Part shown: positions 1-8,492 of the stretch, one piece after another | Layout: every line of letters begins with the position of its first letter | How positions within the stretch are numbered: position 1 is the first letter of the stretch | NCBI RefSeq assembly: GCF_035610345.1 | Contig: NZ_CP141212.1 | Coordinates: 935,976 to 999,975 of the forward strand | DNA: 64,000 nt | Origin: Sinorhizobium meliloti | GTDB lineage: Bacteria; Pseudomonadota; Alphaproteobacteria; Rhizobiales; Rhizobiaceae | Direction: 5' to 3' | Translations under genes and position numbers: made by a program | The notes under the pieces: generated by a model | What the model saw: the letters and a program-made list of their open reading frames with translations, nothing else | Told to the model about the DNA's origin: nothing | The model's database searches: none

Positions 1-193
1 TTTGGCGCCCCTGGGGAATAGGTCCCAGAGAAAATGCGGGTTCGGCAGAAATCTTATACCCTTATAAGTTATATAAAATAATGCATATTTTTGGCGGTCT
101 CATCGAGGACTGAAATGCATTTTAGTATTTATGATTGACAAGAAACGTATTCGCCTATTTCCTGTAGGTGTATTCGCGCTGGGGATAGCGAAG

Positions 194-787
194 ATGAAAG
201 CGATTATTGTCAATGTCGCACACTGCCTTGCATCGTTGATTATCGTATATGACGCGTGCGCAGGTCCATTCGGCATAGAGCAGGGGCAGAGTAAAAATGC
301 TCTTGAACTAAGAAACGTAGCGCCACACGGCGGCATATATAATCTTCGTTCCGTCCCGAGGCGTCACCCCGATTTCGAAGTATACGCAGCAGAAATCAGC
401 GAAAGATTTGGTGTTTGCCGTGTCAGTGCGGGATCGATGATGTTCAGGAAGGATCGGTTCGGAACGGACGTTCGATCGAAGTTCGAAGAGATTGTACAGG
501 AACTCGAAGATATTTACGGCAGGGGAAAGCGCTTCGAGCACTTGAAGGCAGGTCCACGCTGGCATGAAAGGCGTGACTGGGTGATGTCCATAACGCAGAA
601 CGAGCGGATGCACAGTTACGAATGGTCCGTCGCGCATGGTTCGAAACTCAAGGACGGGATCAAATATATAAAGCTGAGAGTCCAGGGCATCGGCGAGGAC
701 GTATCGTTCATCGCCCTGGAATACGACTTCGAGAACCGTGACAAGTGCCTCGCAGAGAAAGCACAGAATCTCGCAAGCACCCTGTGA
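194..787 (+). CDS. Secreted protein of unknown function (197 aa)
   Basis: I do not recognise the family. From the ATG at 194 the protein opens with a lysine, a hydrophobic run and a DACAG-like end at about residues 2-24, which resembles a cleavable signal peptide; the rest is soluble, mixed alpha/beta-looking and rich in charged residues. An in-frame ATG at 131 would add 21 residues but has no ribosome site, while GGGGA lies 8 nt before 194. Codon use (many AUA, UUG and AGA codons) and the AT-rich upstream DNA differ from the neighbours, which hints at acquisition. It stands alone, with 317 bp of gene-free DNA after it. Confidence 0.6.
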   Translation: MKAIIVNVAHCLASLIIVYDACAGPFGIEQGQSKNALELRNVAPHGGIYNLRSVPRRHPDFEVYAAEISERFGVCRVSAGSMMFRKDRFGTDVRSKFEEIVQELEDIYGRGKRFEHLKAGPRWHERRDWVMSITQNERMHSYEWSVAHGSKLKDGIKYIKLRVQGIGEDVSFIALEYDFENRDKCLAEKAQNLASTL

Positions 788-1104
788 TGGCGCAACGCCT
801 CGCCTCCTGACGGCCGAGATTTGCGCGGCGGAAATTTCGTAAGGGCTGCCTCGGACGCGGACGGATCGAGGCGGGCAACAACCTCCTGCAATATGCCGAT
901 AATGGCTGCCGGCGAAGCCGACGCGTCGAATCTCCGAGCGGTGTCTCCGTTCGGAATGCGGCCGTCGTGCCGGCGTCTGCGAGGCGCTCCCGGCCGGATA
1001 GCCGGCGCAAATCGGCGGGGTGAGGTTGGATAATCCGGTCGGCAACCTTATGGTGCGCCTTTGCAAACCCCGGGCTCGGCTCCACCGCGCTCGGCAGAGG
1101 CACG
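788..1104. other. Gene-free stretch between the secreted unknown and the MscS-type channel
   Basis: The open frames here, on both strands, have the arginine- and proline-rich composition of GC-driven shadows and no plausible start site. I see no hairpin followed by T residues and no clear palindrome. It presumably holds the promoter of the channel gene. Confidence 0.5.
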
Positions 1105-3753
1105 ATGCAGAACACCGGAATAGGACTGATAATGACGAGCATGCGGTTCCTTCTTCGTCGCACATCCGCGACGGGCCCAACCTTCGAAAGAGCTTTGGAT
1201 CAGGCCCGTTCGGTCAGCACATTGCTTCGATTGCTTCTCGTCGCATTCCTGCTGACATTTGCACCGGCTGCCCTTGCCCAGGACAGCGGCGGACAGCCGG
1301 AAGCCGGCGCAGCAGCCGATGTGCAGGGCCAGAGTAGTGCCTTACCGGAGGTGCCGCCGAAAGCCTTTCCGGAGGAGCAGGCACGCATCGATGCCTGGCA
1401 AGCGACGCTGGAGCGTGTGGAGGCCGCGCTCCAGGCCGAACGCATAGACGACGTCACTCTTTCACAGCTGCGCAGCCAGATCGCCAAGATTCCCATGCAA
1501 GCCGCCGGGCTCAAGGCAGCCCTGCAGCCGCGATTGCAGCTCGTCAATCAGCGCATCGAGCAGTTGAAGCCGGCCGACGAGCAGGCCGCCCGCAACCAGA
1601 CCGAAGCGATCAAATCCGAACAGGCGCAACTACAGTCGGAGGCGGCCGGCCTGCAGGGCGTCGTCCAGCAGGCCGATCTCATCGCGCTTCGCGGCCAGCA
1701 GGATATAGACACGATCGGAGAGCGGCGGCGGGCCCTCTTTACGAGCTCCATTCTGCAGCGCTCGCAGAGCCTTGCCGATCCTTCCTTCTGGTTCGATCTG
1801 GCCGCCGCGACACCGGAGACGCTGGCAGACCAGTCCCGCGTCGTCGGGTACTGGTTCGGCGCCCTGGTCGAACGCACGGGCCGTTCGGCCGCGGGCATTC
1901 TCGTGGTCGTGATCGGCTTCGCCGCCTTTCTCCTGTCGCCGGGCCGGCGCTGGCTTACTCGGCGCACGAGCCGCGACCCTTCGGTTCTCCACCCGTCGGG
2001 GCTCGCCAAGGCGACCGCAGCGGCGGCCATCACGCTTGCGAACTTGCTGATCCCGGCTGTCGCCTTCTTCGTGCTCTACCAAGCCATGTCCATTCTGAAG
2101 GTTCTCCCGGCGGATCTGGCGACGGTCCTGCGGCCGGTCCTTTTCGGGCTGACCTTCGCATCCTTCTTTTACGGACTATCGATCGCCGTTCTCGCACCGG
2201 AACGGCCCAGCTGGCGGCTCGTCGAGGTTACGGACACGGCGGCCGAGCGGCTGATTCCGATAATAGTGGCCATGGCTGTGGTGAATGTCGGCGGCCTTGC
2301 CCTCGACGCGTTCCTGAAGGCGACCCATGCGCCCCTCTCCTTTGCCGTCGCGGCCCAAGGCCTCGGTGCCATCGCGCTCGGCATTCTCGCCATGGTCGCG
2401 CTCAGATTTGTCGCGCGCGAAGACGATGACGAGAATCCGCAGGGAACGAGCTCGGCCTGGCGCCTGCTCATTCCGGTTACCTGGGCGGTCGCCGCGCTCA
2501 CCGTTATTGCGCCGCTCGCCGGCTTCGTGGCTTTCGGGCGCTTCGCCGCGCTGCAGATCGTCTTCACGACGGCGGTGCTGATGAGCCTCGTGCTGTTGCT
2601 GCGTCTTGCGGACGAGGCGATTTCCTACGGCTTTTCGGTACAGACACGGATCGGCGGCTTCATGCGGCAGGCGATCGGCCTGAAGCCCAACACGATCAGC
2701 CAGATCGGTGTGATCCTTGCCGGGTTCGCGCGCCTGATCGTGATCATGGTAGCCGTTATGGCCCTTCTCGCGCCCTGGGGCATCCAGTCGGAGGATGTGG
2801 TCGGCACCTTCACCTCCGCCTTCTTCGGATTCGAGATCGCCGGATTTTCGTTCTCGCCTTCTGCGATTCTCGGCGCGATCGTCGTTTTCGTCGTCGTGAT
2901 CGTCGCAACGCGCGGTTTCCAGAGGTGGCTCGACGGCCGCCTTTTGCCGCAAACCAGCCTCGACACCGGCCTCAGGACGTCGATCCATACGGGGGTGGGC
3001 TATGTCGGCGCTGCAATCGCGGGTCTCGTGGCCTTTTCCTATGCGGGTCTCAACCTCCAGAACGTCGCAATCGTCGCCAGCGCCCTGTCCGTCGGCATCG
3101 GTTTCGGCCTGCAGTCCATCGTCAACAACTTCGTCAGCGGGATCATCCTGCTTGCCGAACGGCCCTTCAAGGTCGGGGACCGCATCGAGGTCGGCCCGAA
3201 TACGGGGATCGTCCAGCGCGTCAGCGTCAGGGCTACCCAGATCCAGACCTTCGACAATGTGACGGTGATCGTACCCAATGCCGACCTGATCAGCGGCCAG
3301 GTGGTCAACTGGATGCATGGCGACTTCTCGGCGCGCCTGAAGATTCCGGTGGGGGTCTCCTATGAATCGGACCCGGAGCAGGTGCGGCGGGTTCTGCTGG
3401 AAATCGCCATGGACAATCCGCGCGTCTTGAGAATTCCGGAGCCTTTCGTTTCCTTCACCGATTTCGGAGCCGATGCCCTGCAGTTCACCTTGTTCTGCCA
3501 CGTCGGCAACATCAACGCCGATGCGGGGGCGGCGAGCGATATGCGTTTCGAAATCGCCAAACGCTTCCGCGAGGAAAAGATCGAAATGCCCTTCGGCCAG
3601 CGCGACATCCATCTTCGCGATCTCGCCAGCATCGAGGGGCTGGTCCGCGAGTTGTTCGATGGCCGCGCCGCAGCGCCGGCCGCAGCATCGTCTCGGCCGG
3701 GGCAAACGCGCGCGAAACGTCGGAAGAGTGCGGCCGAGGCCGCCAGCGAATGA
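1105..3753 (+). CDS. Large MscS-family mechanosensitive channel with periplasmic N-terminal region
   Basis: Predicted inner-membrane mechanosensitive channel that releases solutes on hypo-osmotic shock. The 882-residue protein has a signal-like hydrophobic segment at about residues 32-52, a Gln/Ala-rich probably coiled-coil periplasmic region to about 230 (DUF3772-like in such proteins), about ten membrane segments, then the MscS core: the Gly/Ala-rich pore helix near residues 650-675 (SVGIGFGLQSIVNNFVSG) and the beta domain with RPFKVGDRIEV and VPNADLISGQVVNW. The length fits the MscK/MscM-type group, not minimal MscS (about 290 aa). The ATG at 1105 has GAGG 5 nt upstream; ATGs at 1132 and 1141 are alternatives. 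The C-terminal tail is Ala/Arg/Lys rich. Confidence 0.9.
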   Translation: MQNTGIGLIMTSMRFLLRRTSATGPTFERALDQARSVSTLLRLLLVAFLLTFAPAALAQDSGGQPEAGAAADVQGQSSALPEVPPKAFPEEQARIDAWQATLERVEAALQAERIDDVTLSQLRSQIAKIPMQAAGLKAALQPRLQLVNQRIEQLKPADEQAARNQTEAIKSEQAQLQSEAAGLQGVVQQADLIALRGQQDIDTIGERRRALFTSSILQRSQSLADPSFWFDLAAATPETLADQSRVVGYWFGALVERTGRSAAGILVVVIGFAAFLLSPGRRWLTRRTSRDPSVLHPSGLAKATAAAAITLANLLIPAVAFFVLYQAMSILKVLPADLATVLRPVLFGLTFASFFYGLSIAVLAPERPSWRLVEVTDTAAERLIPIIVAMAVVNVGGLALDAFLKATHAPLSFAVAAQGLGAIALGILAMVALRFVAREDDDENPQGTSSAWRLLIPVTWAVAALTVIAPLAGFVAFGRFAALQIVFTTAVLMSLVLLLRLADEAISYGFSVQTRIGGFMRQAIGLKPNTISQIGVILAGFARLIVIMVAVMALLAPWGIQSEDVVGTFTSAFFGFEIAGFSFSPSAILGAIVVFVVVIVATRGFQRWLDGRLLPQTSLDTGLRTSIHTGVGYVGAAIAGLVAFSYAGLNLQNVAIVASALSVGIGFGLQSIVNNFVSGIILLAERPFKVGDRIEVGPNTGIVQRVSVRATQIQTFDNVTVIVPNADLISGQVVNWMHGDFSARLKIPVGVSYESDPEQVRRVLLEIAMDNPRVLRIPEPFVSFTDFGADALQFTLFCHVGNINADAGAASDMRFEIAKRFREEKIEMPFGQRDIHLRDLASIEGLVRELFDGRAAAPAAASSRPGQTRAKRRKSAAEAASE

Positions 3754-3783
3754 GTATGAAAGGCAGTCCCGGATGACGAAGCA

Positions 3784-3809
3784 GGCCCGCTGGCTTTCGG
3801 CAGCGGGCC
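3784..3809. terminator. Hairpin between convergent genes
   Basis: Nine-base perfect stem (GGCCCGCTG / CAGCGGGCC) with an 8-nt loop, placed between the stop codons of the channel and lipoprotein genes. No T-run follows on either strand, so termination is only suggested by position. Confidence 0.35.
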
Positions 3810-3838
3810 CGGGGGGTAGCCGAGACGGTTCGAGCTGA

Positions 3839-4252
3839 CTATTCAGCCTTTGCGCCGCCCAAAAACTCCTCGCACCAGCTCGGCCCGTTCGGACGCTTGC
3901 GGTCGCCGGCGATCCGGATCGCGCGGATGACGTAGTCGGAGGAGACCGTCAGCTGAACGGAGCAGCTCAGATATTCCGTGCGCGCGGCAGAGATGCGCTT
4001 GCCGCGTTTGCCGTCGGCGGTCTTTTCGTATTCCGCCGGGATCCTGCGCGTCTTGTAACCGCCCTTCCAGCTATAAACGGTGTCGCCGCCCGCTTCGACG
4101 TCGGAAATGGGTGGGCCGAACTGAGCGAAGAAGGGCCCCGCCGGCTGGCCGAGCCAGCGTGCTTCGACCGCATTTCTCGTGATCCCGGTCGTCGTCGTGC
4201 AGCCGGCAAGAAGCAGCCCGAGGGCGCCCGCCGTCATCATGCGGAAATTCAT
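3839..4252 (-). CDS. Small outer-membrane-type lipoprotein of unknown function (137 aa)
   Basis: The N-terminus is a short basic/hydrophobic signal ending in the lipobox LLAGC, so Cys18 should be lipidated. A Thr-rich linker follows. The mature part contains a GQP...FGPP...W-K-GY pattern and a late cysteine pair (about residues 97 and 127) that could form a disulfide. This layout resembles small SmpA/OmlA-like rhizobial lipoproteins, but I cannot assign a family. Start chosen because AAGGGA lies before the ATG at 4252. It is monocistronic and convergent with the channel gene. Confidence 0.75.
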   Translation of the reverse strand: MNFRMMTAGALGLLLAGCTTTTGITRNAVEARWLGQPAGPFFAQFGPPISDVEAGGDTVYSWKGGYKTRRIPAEYEKTADGKRGKRISAARTEYLSCSVQLTVSSDYVIRAIRIAGDRKRPNGPSWCEEFLGGAKAE

Positions 4253-4487
4253 GTGTCTGTCCCTTAGATATGTCCTGAAACCTGCGGCGCGGAAGGGCCG
4301 GAATCCCCGGTTTTCCTTGCAGTCCGCCGAGGCTCTAGCGCTAAAAGCCGTGAAAGAAAATCGGCTCGGAGCATTGCCGCAGAGGAAATTGGAGAGCGTT
4401 GCAGAAACGCCCTATCGCTTATGAGATGGGACGTGCCGGCGGCCGGAACATTTTCACCTTCAGCGCGGTCTTTTTTGCGATAGGCGC

Positions 4488-4516
4488 TTGTGAAATCAAA
4501 AATGCTGTTCTATAGA
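4488..4516 (+). promoter_or_regulatory. Promoter of the tRNA-Pro gene
   Basis: TTGTGA at 4488-4493, a 17-bp spacer and TATAGA at 4511-4516 give a good sigma-70-type promoter. Initiation would fall about 7 nt after the -10, just before the tRNA begins at 4531. Confidence 0.6.
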
Positions 4517-4530
4517 GGCGCCGCTGGTCA

Positions 4531-4607
4531 CGGAGTGTAGCGCAGTCTGGTAGCGCACCACGTTCGGGACGTGGGGGTCGAGTGTTCGAATCACTCCACT
4601 CCGACCA
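4531..4607 (+). tRNA. tRNA-Pro (anticodon CGG)
   Basis: A complete cloverleaf can be read: acceptor stem CGGAGTG paired with CACTCCG, anticodon stem CCACG/CGTGG around the loop TTCGGGA (anticodon CGG), T-stem GAGTG/CACTC with loop TTCGAAT, and an encoded CCA end. The 77-nt length is normal. The DNA beside it carries no integrase gene, so there is no sign that this tRNA is an island attachment site here. Confidence 0.95.
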
Positions 4608-4638
4608 GCTGTAAATCTCCCCCAACCGTATCTTTTTT

Positions 4639-4656
4639 CCGGCTTTCTGCCGGTTT
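4639..4656 (+). terminator. Possible terminator of the tRNA transcript
   Basis: Short stem CCGGC/GCCGG with loop TTTCT, preceded by six T residues and followed by TTT. It sits 31 nt past the tRNA. Weak stem, so only tentative. Confidence 0.4.
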
Positions 4657-4800
4657 GCCGGCTCGCCCTCACATTGCGGCGGCCGATGCCTTTGCCGCAC
4701 CTTTATTGTTCACAGAGAAACGGGTTGTTCCTGAAAATCCGTCTTATCGGAGTGAACAATCGGAGCGAATATCCTTCAAACGCAAACCCGTGAGGCAGCG

Positions 4801-4944
4801 ATGTCGAAGGAACCTATCTTCACTCTGCGCGAAATTGTCGTCTGGGCCGCCATTCTGGGCAGTGTAGTCGGCTACCAGCTTTGGAATCATGCCGATCCAC
4901 AGCCGCTGACGATCGACCTCGCTACGGTCGAGCGGCGGGCCTGA
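4801..4944 (+). CDS. Small single-span membrane protein (47 aa)
   Basis: A 47-codon frame starting ATG at 4801, with GAGG 5-6 nt upstream. It encodes a short charged N-terminus, one hydrophobic segment at about residues 11-26 (IVVWAAILGSVVGYQLW) and a soluble tail with TIDLATVERRA at the C-terminus. Composition looks like real protein rather than a GC shadow. No family recognised. It lies between the tRNA and the convergent cys operon. Confidence 0.55.
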   Translation: MSKEPIFTLREIVVWAAILGSVVGYQLWNHADPQPLTIDLATVERRA

Positions 4945-5012
4945 CCGTATTGACGGCCTCCACCTTAGAAGCGCGTGCCTGCACTCCGACCGTCTACCGA
5001 TCAGAGCAGCAA

Positions 5013-5034
5013 AAAGGGGCCATGCGGCCCCTTT
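5013..5034 (-). terminator. Rho-independent terminator of the cysHDN operon
   Basis: Perfect 9-bp stem AAAGGGGCC/GGCCCCTTT with loop ATGC. Read on the minus strand, the stem is followed by TTTTT, and it lies 25 bp past the cysN stop, so it should end cysN transcription. It could also stop the small gene at 4801-4944 coming the other way. Confidence 0.8.
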
Positions 5035-5058
5035 GCTGATAGGCAAACGGTAAGAGCG

Positions 5059-6555
5059 TCAGCCGTCGATCGAGTCGATGATACCCACCGCCTTCGCGGC
5101 GGTTATCCGGCGCACCTCCACGTCTTCGCGGCGGGCGGCGAAGAGCTCCGTTGCCATGAGCTGATCGGCAAGATCTGCCGGCAGCGACAGGATCACCCGG
5201 CTTTCCTCGGCATGGATGCCCCCGAGCGCGGCGCGCTTGGCAGTGATCATGCCGCCCGCCACCGTGTTGTTGGTGTCGGGGTCGATCAGGATGAAGGCGC
5301 CGGTCGTGCGGTTCTGCTCATAGGTGTCGAAGATCGCCTGTTCGTCGAAGGCGAGGTGCACCTTGCCGATCGCGTTCATCGGCAGTTCGTCTGCGTGGTT
5401 CCACTTGCCGCTCTTGAGTTCGAGCTGGCTGACCGGCTGCACCTGCACGCGCTGGCGGCGGCTGCCGGACTTCAGCCAGTAGCGCTTGCCCGGCTGGATG
5501 CCTTCCGGCTGCAGCGCCACGAGTTGCGCATCGAAGGCGAGCCCGGTCATCGGCTGGCTGTCGATCGAGGCGATCACGTCGCCGCGGGAAACGTCCACCT
5601 GGCGGTCGAGCACCAGCGTGATCGCGTCTCCGGCCACCGCCGCATTGCGCACGAGATCGAAGGTGACGATCTTGCTCACATTGGCGACCATGCCCGACGG
5701 CAGGATGACGACGGAGTCACCCGGCTTCACCGAGCCGCCGGCAACCGTGCCCTGATAGCCGCGGAAGCTCTCTCCCGGGCGCGATACGCGCTGCACCGGC
5801 AGGCGGAAGCCGACGGTCTGGGCGGAGCGGGTCGTGGCAAGCTCCAGAATTTCGATGAGCGTCGGGCCGTCATACCAGGGCATGGAAGCGCGGCCGTCAT
5901 AGACGACGTTCTCGCCCTTGAGCGCCGAGACCGGGATTGCGGTGACCTGGCGCACCCCGAGCGAAAGGGCCAGCTCCCGGAACTCGTGCGAGATCTGATC
6001 GAAGCGGGCGCGGTCGTAATTCGTCAGGTCGATCTTGTTGACGGCGAGCACGAACTGGCGGATGCCCATCAGCGTCGCGATCGTCGCGTGGCGGCGGGTC
6101 TGCTCCAAAAGGCCGACGCGCGCGTCCACGAGCAGCACCGCGAGGTCGGCGGTCGAAGCGCCGGTCGCCATATTGCGGGTATATTGCTCATGGCCGGGCG
6201 TGTCGGCGACGATGAAGGAGCGCTTGTCGGTCGCGAAATAGCGATAGGCCACGTCGATGGTGATGCCCTGTTCACGCTCGGCCTGAAGGCCGTCGAGCAG
6301 GAGAGCGAAATCCGGAAGGCCGAGGTCGTTCTGCTTGCCGCCGGAATCGCGCTGAAGGCTTGCCGCCTGGTCTTCCTTGACCGCCTTGGTGTCCCAAAGC
6401 AGCCGGCCGATCAGTGTCGATTTGCCGTCGTCGACGCTGCCGCAGGTGATGAGGCGAAGGGGGCGCGTGTCGCGCACGACCCGCGCAGTCTCCTGCATCG
6501 GAAGGGATACGACGGTTTGATCCAGGACTGCGTTCGCTGCTGCCGGTGCGGTCAT
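5059..6555 (-). CDS. cysN: Sulfate adenylyltransferase subunit 1 (GTPase)
   Basis: CysN is the GTP-hydrolysing regulatory subunit that drives CysD to make APS from ATP and sulfate in the cytoplasm. The 498-residue protein shows an EF-Tu-like GTPase domain: P-loop GSVDDGKS at 39-46, DTPGH at 118-122 and NKID at 173-176, followed by the two beta-barrel domains. It lacks the C-terminal APS kinase domain of the related NodQ protein, consistent with the assimilatory route rather than Nod-factor sulfation. Its ATG shares one base with the cysD stop (TGATG), indicating translational coupling. Confidence 0.96.
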   Translation of the reverse strand: MTAPAAANAVLDQTVVSLPMQETARVVRDTRPLRLITCGSVDDGKSTLIGRLLWDTKAVKEDQAASLQRDSGGKQNDLGLPDFALLLDGLQAEREQGITIDVAYRYFATDKRSFIVADTPGHEQYTRNMATGASTADLAVLLVDARVGLLEQTRRHATIATLMGIRQFVLAVNKIDLTNYDRARFDQISHEFRELALSLGVRQVTAIPVSALKGENVVYDGRASMPWYDGPTLIEILELATTRSAQTVGFRLPVQRVSRPGESFRGYQGTVAGGSVKPGDSVVILPSGMVANVSKIVTFDLVRNAAVAGDAITLVLDRQVDVSRGDVIASIDSQPMTGLAFDAQLVALQPEGIQPGKRYWLKSGSRRQRVQVQPVSQLELKSGKWNHADELPMNAIGKVHLAFDEQAIFDTYEQNRTTGAFILIDPDTNNTVAGGMITAKRAALGGIHAEESRVILSLPADLADQLMATELFAARREDVEVRRITAAKAVGIIDSIDG

Positions 6556-7508
6556 CAGAAATATCCTTCGCGTTTCTTCTTTTCCATCGAACCGGCCTGA
6601 TCGCGATCGATCGCGCGGCCCTGACGTTCGGAGACGGTCGCGGTTTCAAGTTCGGCAATGATGTCGTCGAGCGTGTCGGCTTCGGAGCGGATCGCGCCGG
6701 TGAGCGGGAAGCAGCCGAGCGTGCGGAAGCGGATGACTTCCTCGCGCTTGACCTCGCCGGGAAGCAGCTCGAGGCGAGGATCCTCGGCGAGGATCAGCAT
6801 GCCGTCGCGCTCTACGACGGGGCGCTTCTTGGCAAAATAGAGCGGAACGATCGGGATCTCTTCCGCCTGGATGTAGCGCCAGATGTCGACCTCGGTCCAG
6901 TTGGACAGAGGGAAGGCGCGGACGCTCTCGCCCTTGCGGATCATGCCGTTATAGACGTTCCAGAGTTCCGGGCGCTGATTGCGCGGATCCCAGCGATGAT
7001 CGGGCGTGCGGAAGGAGTAGATGCGCTCCTTGGCACGGCTTGCCTCCTCGTCGCGGCGCGCGCCGCCGAATGCGGCGTCGTACTGACCCGCGTCGAGCGC
7101 CTGGCGCAACGCTTCGGTCTTCATGATGTCGGTATAGAGCGCCGATCCGTGCGTGAACGGCGTGACGTTTTCGGTTGCGCCGCGCGGATTGGTGTGGGCG
7201 ACGAGATCGAGATCGTATCTCGCGGCCATCTCGTCACGGAATGCGATCATCTCGCGGAACTTCCAGCCCGTATCGATATGCAGGAGCGGGAAGGGGATGC
7301 GGCCGGGATAGAAGGCCTTGCGCGCAAGATGCAGCAGGACCGACGAATCCTTGCCGATCGAGTAAAGCATTACGGGGCGCTCGAATTCGGCCGCAACCTC
7401 GCGGAAGATATGTATCGCTTCGTTCTCCAGCGCCTTCAGATGCGGATCGAGCGGCGGTTTCGTGCTCTGCGGATTATGCAGTTCCGTTTCCGGAAGAGTG
7501 TGGGGCAT
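6555..7508 (-). CDS. cysD: Sulfate adenylyltransferase subunit 2
   Basis: CysD is the catalytic subunit of ATP sulfurylase; it adenylates sulfate to APS. The frame stays open further upstream to 7670, but that extension has shadow-like composition. The ATG at 7508 has CCGGAG upstream and gives 317 residues, the usual CysD length. The PP-loop signature SIGKDS is at residues 50-55, followed by HIDTGWKF and the conserved C-terminal half. It lies 46 bp after cysH and overlaps cysN by one base; all three genes form one operon. Confidence 0.96.
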   Translation of the reverse strand: MPHTLPETELHNPQSTKPPLDPHLKALENEAIHIFREVAAEFERPVMLYSIGKDSSVLLHLARKAFYPGRIPFPLLHIDTGWKFREMIAFRDEMAARYDLDLVAHTNPRGATENVTPFTHGSALYTDIMKTEALRQALDAGQYDAAFGGARRDEEASRAKERIYSFRTPDHRWDPRNQRPELWNVYNGMIRKGESVRAFPLSNWTEVDIWRYIQAEEIPIVPLYFAKKRPVVERDGMLILAEDPRLELLPGEVKREEVIRFRTLGCFPLTGAIRSEADTLDDIIAELETATVSERQGRAIDRDQAGSMEKKKREGYF

Positions 7509-7554
7509 TGCTAACTCCGGGGAAGATCGTGGTCTTCGGGTGCGCGCGTGGCGC

Positions 7555-8349
7555 TCAGGCCGCGTTGCTGGCGTTGGGGATGATCGAGGAAGCCGCTTCC
7601 GGCACATGCAGGCCGCATTCGCGCTTCTCATCGTTCTCCCACCACCAGCGCCCGGCGCGCTCCGGCTCACCGGGCTTGATGGCCCGGGTGCAGGGCTCGC
7701 AACCGATCGACGGATAGCCGCGGCTGTGCAGCGGGTTGACGGGGATGGCCTCTGCCGCGACGTGGGCCTGGATCGTCTCGATGTCCCAGTCGGCGAGCGG
7801 ATTGATCTTGATGAGCCCGCGATCTACGTCGGCTTCAGCGAAAGGGGTCGTGGCACGGTTGCCCGACTGCCCGCGCCGCAGGCCCGTAATCCAGTAGCTT
7901 GCCCCGTCGAGTGCGCGCGCAAGCGGCTTCAGCTTGCGCACGCCACAACAGGCGTGCCGGGCTTCGACGCTTTCGTAGAACCCGTTCATGCCGTATTGCG
8001 CCACATAGGCTTCGATATCGGCTTTCTCGGGATAATAGCGCTTGATGAGGATGCCATAGGTCTCCTCGGTCTTGTCGATCAGGGCCACGGTCTCGTCGAA
8101 AAGACGGCCGGTCTTCAGCGTCGCGACTTCGATATCGAGATGGTTGCTGCCGATCGCGGCGGTAATGACCTGGTCCTCGATGCCGAGCGAAGTGGTAAAG
8201 ACCGCGCGGCCTTCCAGCCCGGCGATGAATGCCAGACGGCCGGAAAGATCCAGCCCTTCGAGCTCGTCGTTGATGGCCTGGGCCTCTGCCTCGAGGGCAA
8301 ACTCTTCCGCGTCGACCGCCACTTCTGCTTTGCGGGATTGCGTCGTCAT
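7555..8349 (-). CDS. cysH: Assimilatory APS reductase
   Basis: Reduces the sulfonucleotide to sulfite using thioredoxin, following CysDN. The 264-residue protein carries four iron-sulfur cysteines, Cys134-Cys135 (HACCGVRK) and Cys217/Cys220 (GCEPC), plus the catalytic Cys245 in ECGLH. The CC...CxxC set is the family mark of [4Fe-4S] enzymes that use APS rather than PAPS; members of the Rhizobiaceae are known to use APS. Start set at ATG 8349 (AGGA upstream) rather than the upstream in-frame 8394. First gene of the cysHDN operon. Confidence 0.95.
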   Translation of the reverse strand: MTTQSRKAEVAVDAEEFALEAEAQAINDELEGLDLSGRLAFIAGLEGRAVFTTSLGIEDQVITAAIGSNHLDIEVATLKTGRLFDETVALIDKTEETYGILIKRYYPEKADIEAYVAQYGMNGFYESVEARHACCGVRKLKPLARALDGASYWITGLRRGQSGNRATTPFAEADVDRGLIKINPLADWDIETIQAHVAAEAIPVNPLHSRGYPSIGCEPCTRAIKPGEPERAGRWWWENDEKRECGLHVPEAASSIIPNASNAA

Positions 8350-8404
8350 GGCTGCATCCTGTTGCAATTTGCACGGAATATGGCAGCCGTTCATGACAAT
8401 GGAC

Positions 8405-8420
8405 AGAAATAGCGGTTTCT
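8405..8420. promoter_or_regulatory. Inverted repeat upstream of cysH
   Basis: AGAAA-N6-TTTCT, a perfect 5-bp dyad 56 bp before the cysH start. Position and symmetry fit an operator for sulfur control of cysHDN, but I cannot tie it to a named regulator. Confidence 0.35.
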
Positions 8421-8492
8421 AATGCCGCGCGAACGGAGCAAATATCTCTCTGATCCCCAGAGGCCTTGAAAAAGGCGCCCGTGGCCGGTGCC

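Noticed and set aside
36..100. AT-rich stretch as a replication origin or partition site
   Set aside because: No DnaA-box cluster, no iterons and no repABC-like gene in view.
4531..4607. tRNA-Pro as an integration site for an island
   Set aside because: No integrase, no repeated tRNA 3' end nearby, and ordinary core genes follow.
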